A model generated the notes under the pieces. It was not told where the DNA came from. It worked only from the letters and a program-made list of their open reading frames with translations, and ran no database searches. A stretch of DNA of 64,000 nt from Adiantum capillus-veneris. Taxonomy: Eukaryota; Streptophyta; Polypodiopsida; Polypodiales; Pteridaceae. Within the stretch, counting starts at the first letter, position 1, and every line of letters starts with the position of its first letter. The stretch covers positions 93,816,529 through 93,880,528 of the forward strand of contig CM043959.1 of NCBI GenBank assembly GCA_014529385.2. The letters are read 5' to 3'. Both the position numbers and the translations under genes were made by a program. This document shows, piece after piece, positions 54,542-64,000 of the stretch.

Positions 54542-55820
54542 CCTAGTTTCTCTCCCCCAATGCATTAGGACCAAAAACGGCTAGAAAATGGTTGTTTGTT
54601 AATCTAAGGAGTAAAGAATAGTCCATTAGTCATTTAACATGTATACAAAAGTATGGCACTCTTGTCTCCTCTATCTTGGGTTTTGATGGTCCTATTTTGG
54701 CGGAGAACGGCTAAATGTCTTGATCATAAGGCCAAAATTGCTATATTTAGGTGCTTTTGGCGAGTAAGCCCATTAAATTTGCGACCCAAAGTACTGAAGT
54801 TTGATCTTCTATTCTATTTTATATTTCACAAAATTGCTATCAAAAGATACGAAATCTCTGTTTGGAGGCTTTAAAAACAAGGCCATTAATGACAAATCAC
54901 CTACTTTTTTCAAGCATATACCTTTTTCACTTTCCCTCCATTTTGTGAGAGGTTTGCTTCTTTTCGTCACTGTGTTTCCTTTTTCCTTCTCTAATCTCTG
55001 AGTTTCCATGGTGTCTTCTACACGTTGCCCTTCACATAACATAACTTCTTGTGACTTTTATAACGTTATCTAGAGGATGGTCTTTGGAAACCCATGTATT
55101 TTCATGTGAATGACTGGGTAACAATGCTTCCTTCATGCAAAGGTGTACACAGAGTGAAGTGAACCAAACAAGATAGAGTAAAAAACCATTGGAAAGGTCA
55201 TGTTCTTGCTTTCAAAGCGACCGAGAATGGTTGGCTAGCTAAGGTTCAACATGTGTACATGGACAAAAAAATGGTATTAGACTTGGACGAACATCCCACA
55301 CTGCATTCTTACTGTAAGGAATTGAAAATCTTATCTATTTCATACAATGAATTTATCATTCTCCAATTGTTATTTCTCATTTTTTAATTCTATTTTGAGA
55401 TAAAGACAATGTGGCTTAATAGAAGACTTTCTATGATTTAAGTGGATGTGAGCACAAGGATGGAGAATTCAACCTCTTACATCACATGTCTTATTTGAGC
55501 CACTTACAAGGACTTGACAATATGGGGGTTCAATGCTGTAATCACGTCATTTTGCAAATAAACATGTCTTTTCTACCTTGTTGTGATCATTATTTATGTT
55601 GTTTTAAATTTACATGACACCATGATACATAGTCAAGAATCAAATAATTGTATTAAATTTTGAAGTACATAATTATGAACCACCAAAGGTGTATGTTCAT
55701 ATGGACAAAGTGAACAAAAGTGTACATAACGTTTGTGGAGTAATCAATCATGAAAATCCACTTTTCTTTTTTCTTGAGAGGATTCGGAATCCTTAGAGAC
55801 CCTTTTTCTTTTGTGTTTAG
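54540..55820. other. Unclassified sequence, possible decayed exon
   Basis: A plus frame near 55075-55310 reads DGLWKPMYFHVNDWVTMLPS, then HWKGHVLAFKATENGWLAKV with one stop; it has coding texture but no domain I recognise. The rest is AT-rich. Confidence 0.3.
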
Positions 55821-56895
55821 CTAAGGGGGTAAAGTTGTTTTAGGAGGGGGTGGTGGTGAGTTAGGTTCCTTGGGGGGTGATGACTTGGGCTCCTCAGGGC
55901 TTGGCACGGGGGACTTGATAGTGGGTTCTACGGGGGTTGGTGCTTTGGGATCCCGCGGAATGGTTGGCTTGGGTGACTTGGAAAACTTCTTTGGCAACAT
56001 GAATGGTAGTTTGAAAGGTGACCCAGGTGCCTCCCCCTTTGTTCTTAGCTGAACAACGCTTTTGAACCTTGAATTTCAATGGTGATGAATGGAATGGATG
56101 TCCCTTTGCATCTGCTTTTATTTTTGAAGGGATCTTCCTCTTGGCAGGGTTCTCTCTTTCATGGCTCTTATTTGCATCTGTCTCCCCCTTTGTTCTTATC
56201 TAAACAACGCTTTTGAACCTTGAATTTCAATGGTGAATGGAATGGATGTCCCTTTGCATCTGCTTTTATTTTTGAAGGGCTCTTCTTCTTGGTGGGGATC
56301 TTCCTCTTGGCAGGGTTCTCTTTTTCATGGCTCTTCTTTGCAAGACTCGTATTTGTATGGATCGTGTTTGAAGGGATCTTAACACCATATTAGAGAGTTT
56401 GAGACTTTAGGGCCAATTTGGGAATCATCAATCTCTTGAATATTTGGTCATGTGGATAAATTGCAAACTGGTTTTTAAGACCAAAACCTTCCATAAGGTA
56501 GTACACTTGAAAAGATCTACCAAGCCATGCTCTAAAAAATTTGGCTAAGATTTGGCCATGTGGTCAAATCTTAAGCTCTTGTTGAAAGTGGGAATTGAGA
56601 AATTCCCAAATTCATTAATATGGTGTTTCTTCTTTGCAGAGCTCTTTGCATGTCTCTTCTTCTTGTGATCCCTTTTCTTTGCATCCAAACCCTTAGTGGA
56701 TGTACCTTTCTTTGGTGGAAAATAAAACTCTGGGTCATCTATAATTGGTTCCATAGGAGAGTCTAGATCATTTGGGTTTATTGATCTTTCCAAAACCATT
56801 GAAATAGCGTTCTCTCTCACCCACGTGACCCAAGACTCTGGATATTCACGCAAGTTTGCAGTGATAGCCGTTTTTCGGCTCTCCATAATTGCCAT
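55821..56895 (-). pseudogene. Hypothetical basic/proline-rich protein, decayed
   Basis: Met at 56895 opens MAIMESRKTAITANLREYPE, then SWVTWVRENAISMVLERSIN, and a Lys-rich nuclear-type stretch (KKRDHKKKRHAKSSAKKKHH) to 56545. After a gap, Lys-rich fragments (SHEKENPAKRKIPTKKKSPS) lead to a Pro/Lys/Ser-rich tail (PKPTIPRDPKAPTPVEPTIK, SSPPKEPNSPPPPPKTTLPP) ending at 55821. A 150 bp tandem duplication and frameshifts disrupt the middle. No known family recognised; one or two introns could also explain the gaps. Confidence 0.4.
56036..56335. repeat. Tandem duplication of ~150 bp in the hypothetical gene
   Basis: CCCCCTTTGTTCTTA, AACAACGCTTTTGAACCTTG and ATGGATGTCCCTTTGCATCT recur about 150 bp apart; the second unit has extra bases. 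Confidence 0.85.
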
Positions 56896-58475
56896 AGTAA
56901 GCTACCTCACCCTACCAAAATCACCCAAACACTATGGCTATCCCTACCATTTCACTGTAAATAGGCGTGTGTGAGTTAGGGGGCTTTTCCCATATCTTCT
57001 TAAAAAACCCTCAGCTAGCTAGTCACTGGGCTAGGTGAGCCAAAAAAAATAAAAAAAATAAAAAAATAAAAGTATATTATGGCCTCTTTGTGTGTAAATA
57101 TTTCATTGTATATATGGCCTAAATATAGGGATTTTTTATAATTATTTTGGTATTTTATTTAAATATTTCTACTTAGGTGTGTGTTTTATTAAACCTATGT
57201 ACACCTTCTTTCATCCTCTTACACCATAATTATATTTTTTGCCAATATGTACATACTCTAACCTCATATTTTTCCTTTATACAAATCACTCCCACATTTT
57301 CACCCTCACCCTCGTGAAAACAAAAAATTGATTTCTACTCATTGGTTACTTTTATTATATTATTTACTTGCATACCTTTTCCTCTTTCACCCAAAATAAT
57401 TCAAGGAGGGACCATATCATATGATTCCAATATCTTTCCATATCCATAACTCCTCCATATTTTTATTATTATTTTTACTCATTATTCTAACACCATGTGC
57501 TCATTGAGCTAAAGTCCATGAATAGTCCATACACTAGTCCCACCATGTATATATTTCTTATTTCACCAATAATCCTCCTCCATGCATGGGTCAAGGGCAA
57601 CTTGAATGCTTTGTATTATAATATGACAAAGGAGGGGCTCACTCTTGGATGCATTGTACAAATTCAACAAAGGAGGGGGCCACTAAAAGACTTTTGCAGG
57701 CATAAAAAACAGGCTTTTTGGTGAGAATTTTGGCACCTATCTCCACTCCGAATTTGGAGCGGTGGTCAAAAGAGAAAATGTAGCCCACACTTTGAATAAT
57801 CACCTCAAATTTTTTCATGAATTTTGGAGCTACCAGCGGTGAGATATGATTTTTTGAGTGGATCCCAATCTGCCCACTTTTCTCACAAGTAGCCCTTAGT
57901 CTTCTCTCACCCTTCCACACACCTACTCACTCTTACACATCCCTCCCTCTCCTTCCCTCACTCAAACCTGCAATTTCCATGGCTTCTCCCACCCTCTTCA
58001 CCATTACCCTTCTCTCTCATCCCTATAGTTCTTTTATGAACCTCTACATACATACACCCTCTCCATGTCTCTCTCTATTGCTTCTATGTTACAATTTCAT
58101 TTACCTCTCCTAAAAATATCTAAAATTCAGCATCTTAACCATGATAACTTTTGCAAATTGAGGATTTTTCATCAACAAATCCTCTTTTCATCGTGGTGGT
58201 CAACCGTAGCGGCGGCGTAAAGAAGTGAAGAAGAAGAAGAAGACCAGCGGTCATTTTTTCCACAATCTACACAAGGGTGAGTTCAAGCTTCTTCAAAGCT
58301 TCACCATCTCAATGATTCTCTTTTAATTCACCCCTCTTCCTTCATCAAATCAACTCACTCTACCCATTGTAAATGTAACATTAACCTTCTAGTGATTACT
58401 AACGACTAACATACTAACACAAAATAGCATTGACCTAACCATAAAAGACACCTCATCTCAAGACATGTATAGTAA

Positions 58476-58478
<3 letters not shown>
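56896..58478. other. AT-rich intergenic sequence
   Basis: No gene recognised. A short GAAGAAGAAGAAGACC tract lies near 58228. Confidence 0.45.

Positions 58479-58513
<35 letters not shown>
58479..58513. repeat. (CT)n microsatellite
   Basis: About 17 CT units. Confidence 0.95.
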
Positions 58514-58516
<3 letters not shown>

Positions 58517-59280
58517 CTTCCTTAAAACTTACTTTCACCTTATCTACCATCAATAATGCTCTCTTTTGAGCCCACACCCATGACTCAAGCAGACAAAGAA
58601 GGCCCGCAATGTTTTGATATTCAAAAAAATCATAATCCTGATTTGTTAGCTTGTAAATTAGGATTTTCAATAATCTTAATGAGGGGTCTCCAACCTATAA
58701 ATAGGCCCCTCTCCTTCTTGTAAAACAACCTCCAACATCTCACATAGCACCCCAACACTCTATGCATGAGGAGAGACTTAGGTGTAGCAACCACTTGTGA
58801 GCTTCACTCTTGGTGTGAGAGAAGCTTTCAAGCTACACATTGCAAGTGAGAGAGCGTGAGTTCCACAAATCTCAAAACCACTATTGTATATGCTCTTTCA
58901 TCATCAATAAATTGAGGTTTGGTGCATCAAAGGCGTGATTCGACGTTCAAATCTTCGGCCTTCCATTTGTGCAATACGGTTTGGTGAATTCAAGGTGACT
59001 TGTGTATTTGAGTTTTTATCGGTTGATCTTGATTTTAGAAAGTGTTTTAGTGTGTTTTCCATTGCTAGTTTTGTGTCCATTGTAAGAGGGTATTGTGGTG
59101 AGAGGTCTCCCACACCCTAAGACAGTGTGTGTGTGTTTTGGCAATGTTTAGCAATCACTAAGCATTGAGTGAGTTTTATACAAGTTCTACGATAGCATCA
59201 TAACGAACCATCTCCATTTGCAAGTCACAAATAAGGTATTACGCAAGATCCTTTTCTCTCTCTCTTCCCTTTTCTCTAGC
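58514..59280 (+). repeat. LTR-like promoter and polyadenylation unit
   Basis: TATAAATA at 58696-58703 is followed 210 bases later by AATAAA (58906-58911) in non-coding sequence, the usual U3-R spacing of plant LTRs. No termini, PBS or second copy is visible in the window, so it is only a candidate solo LTR. Confidence 0.4.
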
Positions 59281-59501
59281 TCTCTCTGGTCCAGTTTGTG
59301 TGCGTCTTGGTGTGAGGTTGTTTGTGTGTGTTGTGTGGTGCATCTTCTTCGTTGTGCCAAAATATCTCTTGCGTCCTAGTTCGCATACCATAACTAGGTG
59401 GTGCCCCTATCTTGTTTGGGTTTGGCTGTGGGTTTGTTGTTGTGTTGTGCTTGTGGTTGCCCCAGCCCCAATTGAGCAGCACGGGAGCCTTGAGGGGTGT
59501 T
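59281..59501. other. Sequence downstream of the H3-Ulp1 locus
   Basis: TG-rich on the plus strand; nothing recognised. Confidence 0.35.
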
Positions 59502-60430
59502 TAGAGGTCGCCTCTCTTGTTGCCCGCCCCGGACCGCCTCAGCAGCTACAAAAAAAAGAAAAAGAAAATAAAGACCATGAGTGTATACATAAGTTAAGAA
59601 GTCAAAACAAATCAATGGAACAAGGGATGCACACTTACAGTGATTGTAGTCATCCTGCACCTTGACTCAAGATATCTTCATGTATTGGCAAGCACCCTCC
59701 ATCCACAAGATGTTGGGTCTGTTTGTAAAGGTACTTTTTGATTGTAGTACTTGAAAGCTTCTATATTGTAATCCTTATTTGTGGTACTCAGGTGACCAAC
59801 AATAAGTTTGGCAACACTGCAAGAAGACATCAGTCAAAAGGCTACTAATAGAAAACAAGGTCCATCAAGCATAGATCATATTCAGACTTACAATTTGCTT
59901 CTCCCATGGATACTTGACAATGAATTCATAAATATAACATCTTTCTCTAAAATATTGAAGATAATAAGACTCCAGTTACCTCTACAAGAAAATAATAATT
60001 AGCTAGGAATACCACAAAATATAAAAAATTGTTAGGAGTTAAGACTTACCCTTCAACATAGGGGTATATTATGTAATTGTAGGTCAGCATGTCATATTCT
60101 TCAAAAAAACTTGAAAGGCTGCCCTGATTGTTGAATAGGCACTATGTCACTAGAGGATCAAGTATGGATATTTGCATAGCTATAGCCTCTGGAAGATCCC
60201 TCATCAGACACCCAAAGTGAAAGAAAATACATCCCCCAATGAGGCCCTTGTAGGCACATATGCACTAATAATTAGCAAAGGGGAAACACATACCTGAGAA
60301 AGATAAAGAGCACAATATCACCAACCTCAATGTTGCGGTTTACAAGCATAGTTTTGTCTTGAGGGAATATGTCACAATACACCTCATCATCCCCATACAT
60401 GGAAACATCCCATTTGGCCTATACCTTTTT
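59502..60430 (-). pseudogene. Ulp1-like (C48) cysteine peptidase exons of the H3-Ulp1 locus
   Basis: Two exons splice cleanly: 59981-59892 (GGNWSLIIFNILEKDVIFMN) and 59816-59639 (VAKLIVGHLSTTNKDYNIEA, then VPLQTDPTSCGWRV). The exon ending at 60050 (TYNYIIYPYVEG) joins with matching phase, and a last short exon after TTTTGTAG at ~59550 runs to a stop at 59502. The pattern hydrophobic-N-W-S-L-I-I...F-M-N-S and Q-x5-C-G matches Ulp1/SENP catalysis: Gln and Cys are six apart as in active enzymes, but the catalytic His (HW) is Asn, and the Asp region (normally DSL) reads NSL. In-frame TAG and TGA also occur. In plants such domains are often transposon-borne. Active enzymes remove SUMO-like modifiers; this copy should be dead. 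Confidence 0.7.
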
Positions 60431-60686
60431 CATAAAGGAGAGGGTTGGATGCTTCTAAATTTTTTGCTTGCTATGTAAGGATAGCATCTTCTAATATCAT
60501 GTCTTGCTCCCTCTCAACCTCCTTGCCTGCTTTGATATCCTTGGCCTTTCTTGTGTCATACTAACGTGTAACATATTCAATGACAACCCTTGACTTCTTC
60601 TACTTCCTAGCAGGGGGAATGTTTTAAGGTAGATAGGCCCTAAGGTCCTCACTAGGAATTGTCTCCACAACCTTATCAACCTTGTA
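60431..60686 (-). pseudogene. Linker between H3-like and Ulp1-like domains
   Basis: Continues in the same frame from the histone fold: YKVDKVVETIPSEDLRAYLP, then NIPPARK, KKSRVVIEYVTR, YDTRKAKDIKAGKEVEREQD, ASNPLLYEKG. The only interruptions are TAA/TAG codons. A one-base frame change near 60425 leads to KWDVSMYGDDEVYCDIFPQD. No known domain. Confidence 0.5.
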
Positions 60687-61102
60687 CCTTAGCCTTGACA
60701 CAAGCACAAAATCTTTTCTCATCAGTGTGACCATGCGAGAAAATGTAGCTACAATGTAGCTATCATTCATAAAGTCTATTAAGAAATCCTTAGTAGCCTC
60801 CTAAAGGCACATCAAGGCTTGAGATTGCCACCTTACTGAAACAAAAGTTTTTCTTTCATGAAGGGTAGCCTAGAAATAAGAAGACAAGTAGATTTCTGTG
60901 CTTTCCTTATCTCCCTTAGAGATTTCACTTGATAATTCATTCTCTTTCTAGCAGTAGGACTCTGACGAGGTTGTGTAGCTGGCTTCTCCTTCTCTTACTT
61001 CCCCGAGTATGGCTTGATTGATTCATGTTGGTTGTCATCATCTTTCTTTGAATCCTTTGAAACTTGTTAAACTTTTCTTGTAGTTTGATTTGTCCTTGCC
61101 AT
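60687..61102 (-). pseudogene. Centromeric-type histone H3-like domain, decayed
   Basis: ATG at 61102 opens MARTNQTTRK, the H3 tail start (MARTKQTARK in canonical H3). A ~50-residue tail, longer than H3, leads to the alpha-N helix LREIRKAQKSTCLLISRLPF. Then after a short deletion RWQSQALMCL-TAG-EATKDF and VTLMRKDFVLVSRLR. RW before helix 2 and VTLMRKDF near the end are typical of CENH3 (canonical H3 has VTIMPKDI). In-frame TAA occurs twice in the tail and TAG replaces Gln of the LQEA motif; part of loop 1/helix 1 is missing around 60855. Unlike CENH3, the frame does not stop after the histone fold but runs on into a linker. Confidence 0.8.
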
Positions 61103-61145
61103 CATCTGATAGTCAAGAATAAAAAAGGAGCAAGCCAAAAAATAT

Positions 61146-61594
61146 GCCTGAACAAAGCGATAGGAGGTGCTTGCAGCTTAAAAAACCATGTGCTATTCCG
61201 TCATGCAGGAAGATGGGAAGAAATTGTCACACTCTATAAGATTGCCTGAACAGTGCGGTAGGAGGTGCTTGCAACTTTTCAAACCATGCGCTATCGCTCA
61301 TGAAAGAAGATGGGAAGAAATCATCACATTTTATGAGATTTCCCAAACAAAGCAGTAGAAGGCACTTCCAACCTTCATGACTACTCTGTACTGCACCATT
61401 CAGGAAGATAAGAACAAATAGTCTTAAACCTTGTAGGATTGCGTGAACAAAGCAATAGGAGATGCTTCCAATGTTCACAACCATGCAATGTCGTGCCGTG
61501 GAGAATAATGATAATAAGTACACATGCCCAAACAAAGCGATAGAATGTCCTTTCACTATTTAAGACCACACACTATCGCGATGTGGAGGATGAC
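61146..61594. repeat. ~98 bp tandem repeat, five diverged units
   Basis: Units start with CCTGAACAAAGCGATAGGAG-like sequence at about 61146, 61244, 61341, 61441 and 61526, each with CCATG-GCTATC and GAAGATGGGAAGAAAT-like parts. It lies directly upstream of the H3-like start. Confidence 0.85.
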
Positions 61595-62374
61595 TTACAA
61601 ACATAATGGGACGAAGAGATTGTGAAAAGGCTCTATAGAATGAAGCGATGCGAACAAGTTGAGGGTATCTTAGGAAGACTTAATCACGCCGTGTGGGGAG
61701 ATTGGGATAAGAAAAAATGACACGACAGGATGATTTGAGAGGGGTGAAAAATGAGCAAATGACATGGGACATTTTATACTCCCGATTGTTCATACAGTTG
61801 ACCGTTATAACTATGCCATGTGGCATATGTGCATGCATGACACGTGTCATCAACGATCATTGTTGCGTGCCATCTATTAAGGCATTTTCTATTTTCTCTC
61901 CCTTCTCATACGCTATGATATCCCCCTACGATGCAATTAAACATAGTCCACTGACTTTTCTAGCCCCTTCTTAACACTTTATCACTTGTTCCGCATGACG
62001 TGAGTAGACTGTGTTGAGAGATTTGGGTCATACTATGATCACATTGTTAAGGCTTAAACTTTGAGATCTTCCATCCTTCCTGCCCATCAAATTATCAACT
62101 CCCCCAACCCCTTTAGAGAACTCTCATCCCCTCAACTTTTGCATTTGTCCCCATTAACACCATACCTCCCTATCGTATACATTCTCTAACAAATCCACCT
62201 CCTCTCCACATCGATCGAGCAATTCCCTCCTATCCCATCCATAACTCTTGCACAACACGATAAGCTATAGTTTTGGAGTCTTCCTAAAGCCAGTATTGCA
62301 TTGTCTTGCTTTGAAGGGTTCACTGATGTGTGGTATCTCAAGCTACCTCTTGCTACCATCCTTTTTAACCAAAG
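61595..62374. promoter_or_regulatory. Intergenic region between two divergent genes
   Basis: Holds ACACGTGTCA (G-box-like CACGTG, ~61840-61849) and pyrimidine-rich sequence before the ATG at 62375. No gene seen; promoter role inferred from divergent flanking frames. Confidence 0.35.
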
Positions 62375-63475
62375 ATGAGTCTTATTCCTGAAGGTCATGA
62401 AGAGATTTTAGAGGAGAGCCCAAGTGAGAAGCTCTTGGTTGCTATCATGGATGGTGGTGACATGGAAGTGTACTCAAAGGCATATGAAATAATCAATCCT
62501 TTGTTTGATCTTGCAATTATGCTAGAAAAATTGAAGGACATTCTATTAGAGGAAGTCAAAGAGTTTGAAGAGACAATTGAGGGTAAGTTTTTGGTATTGG
62601 ATGGCAAGACCTATTGTCATCTAGCTGAATTTACTACCAATTCAATTGAGAAATGCAAAGTAACAACGAGATTAGGAATATTTTCCAAGAAGACTTCTTT
62701 TGTCTGCCCATCGACCATTTCTTGTCCTATCCATTCAAAGCCTTGCAACCTTGTTCCAAAATAATTTGCCTTTATTTTCTTTTTTTCCCTTAAAGTTGAT
62801 ATGCAAGGCAAAGGTGATGAAGTAAAAGATACAAACAAAGAGGGAATAAATACAAATGTTTCCATAGTCCTCCATCTTGAAAAAAGTGAAGTTCTAGAGG
62901 AGTAGGAAATTAATATTGTAGATGAGGAGCAAGAGAGTTAAAATTTTTGTTGCTCAATTTAGAGCTACTACTGTCATTGATGAGCCCAAAGAGGAGGTAG
63001 AGTTATCTAAGGCCTCCCTTACTATTCCAAGAGTTCCTACTCTTATATCAATAGAAAAGAGTATATCCCTCTACCATATTCAATGTCTGCATAAATCAAG
63101 GAGGACTACTATATTGCAACCATTTTTGAAGTTTTTGAAGTGGCCAAATACTTCATTGATATAGAAGCAAAGTCAAAAAAGAAGTTTTTGTAACTTGATC
63201 TACCGACATCCGATAACTTATTTCTTCCTATTCCTGATGCACTTCCTCTATGCATGAAAAGAGTGGAAGAAGAGAAACCTTCTCTTGAAGATAAGGATTT
63301 TGAGAAGAAGCTTGTTGAGCTTGGTATCCAATCTTTTGGTAGAGACTTTAAGTTAAAGGAAGCTGAAAAGGACATTGACAAAAGAGAGATGACTGGATCA
63401 TGCAATCCCCTTCATGAAAAAGTCATTACCGAGGATGACTTGCAAAAGGTAGATTCAATTTCATCTTGATCTCCC
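62375..63475 (+). pseudogene. Hypothetical acidic protein, multi-exon or decayed
   Basis: ATG at 62375 opens MSLIPEGHEEILEESPSEKL, then LLVAIMDGGDMEVYSKAYEI, EEVKEFEETIE up to a donor-like GG|GTAAGT at ~62582, although the frame stays open to 62764. Further acidic frames (MQGKGDEVKDTNKEGINTNV at ~62800; VIDEPKEEVELSKASLTIPR at ~62975; EEEKPSLEDKDFEKKLVELG at 63265) follow, with TAG/TAA at 62904 and 62939 region. The block ends CAAAAG|GTAGATTC, a possible donor. No domain recognised. Confidence 0.4.
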
Positions 63476-63534
63476 TTCCTATAATCTTCCTTTTTTTTCA
63501 AGTTTGTTTCGATTAATCATTACTTACTTTTTTT

Positions 63535-64000
63535 GCAAATTGAACTCCTTGACAAGGACAATTTTCTTGGGAGAGCTAACGGCTTGAGAGGGAAAGCAAC
63601 AGAGGGCACTTCCAGAAGGGATCCCTCCTCTCTCATGCAATATATACCTACATTGGATAGTGCCACCTTTGTGCTTTTCACATGCAGTATTCTAAAGATC
63701 TTGAGTTGCCAATCTTTTCCCTAAAGATATTGTCATGATTTTTGGGTTACACTCCCCTTAAAATAAATGAAAAAAAGATCATGCTACTTAAAAGAGTTGT
63801 AGCACTTAGAATATTTAGGTATGCTGCAGGATTCAATGCGTCAAGAGAGAGATATTTTCTTTGCTACTCTAGTTATGCAGCAACAACTGAGGAGACAAAC
63901 GTCAACCTTGTTGGGGGCTATAGAAGAAGAAAGTTTTTGAGATATAGGCGTGACATGCCTAGTGATACCAAAAGAATAAAAAACTGAAGTAAAATTGACA
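63535..64000 (+). pseudogene. Possible continuation of the hypothetical gene, runs off window
   Basis: IELLDKDNFLGRANGLRGKA (63538) follows a pyrimidine tract ending TTGCAA where an acceptor AG would be expected. Later a frame DSMRQERDIFFATLVMQQQL (about 63834-63895) has helical coding texture. Unrecognised. Confidence 0.3.

Noticed and set aside
60431-61102. Ciliate-type genetic code or contaminant DNA
   Set aside because: TAA/TAG at Gln positions first suggested TAR=Gln, but flanks are plant-like, the frame also has deletions, and C-to-T decay of methylated CAG/CAA explains the stops.
61146-61594. CRISPR-like array
   Set aside because: Units are diverged 98 bp tandem repeats without conserved-repeat/unique-spacer alternation, in a eukaryotic genome.

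Overview
This is a nuclear window from a large, repeat-rich land-plant genome. The signs are spliceosomal introns with GT-AG borders, plant-specific gene families, Ty3/gypsy elements primed by an initiator-Met-type tRNA, and many long (CT)n and (CA)n microsatellites. A fern or another large-genome lineage would fit, but I cannot name the species from the sequence. Most of the window is decayed transposable-element sequence.

Layout. 1-20273 is a mosaic of one Ty3/gypsy family (about 1.4-2 kb LTRs that are TG...CA and end TTATGACA on the + strand, PBS TGGTATCAAAGC). At least three partial copies are joined by inversion and deletion junctions, and a 3.2 kb LTR element is nested in one LTR (15827-19049, TSD CCAGC). 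20274-26300 holds a second, Tat-like gypsy relic split by a 507 bp palindromic solo-LTR-like insertion full of heat-shock-element motifs, then LINE-like remnants and a 61 bp tandem repeat. 26609-27004 (-) is an intact gene for a small secreted cysteine-rich protein with a (GA)n leader; small palindromic repeats cluster upstream of it (27322-29340). 31100-31910 is the 3' end of another gypsy element. 32400-32820 has an inverted repeat around a tRNA-like SINE head. 33266-38148 (+) is the best gene here: a seven-coding-exon, kinase-less, SERK-like leucine-rich-repeat protein (LRR1 family). 39240-53400 returns to retroelements: a gypsy fragment, a minus-strand element with 175 bp LTRs (40757-45890), a further copy of the first family (46106-47958) and a Tat/Athila-like element (47960-52468) whose 5' region carries 22 bp palindromes every ~290 bp. 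53397-58700 is microsatellite-rich and AT-rich, with one poorly preserved hypothetical gene.

The most unusual locus is 59502-61102 (-): a decayed gene in which a centromeric-type histone H3 domain is followed, on the same strand and largely in one frame, by a linker and an Ulp1-like (C48) cysteine peptidase domain split by introns of matching phase. A ~98 bp tandem repeat (61146-61594) separates it from a divergent hypothetical gene (62375 onward, +). I know of no described H3-Ulp1 fusion.

Only the LRR1-like gene and the cysteine-rich secreted protein look functional. Nearly every other coding segment is broken by stops, frameshifts or deletions.
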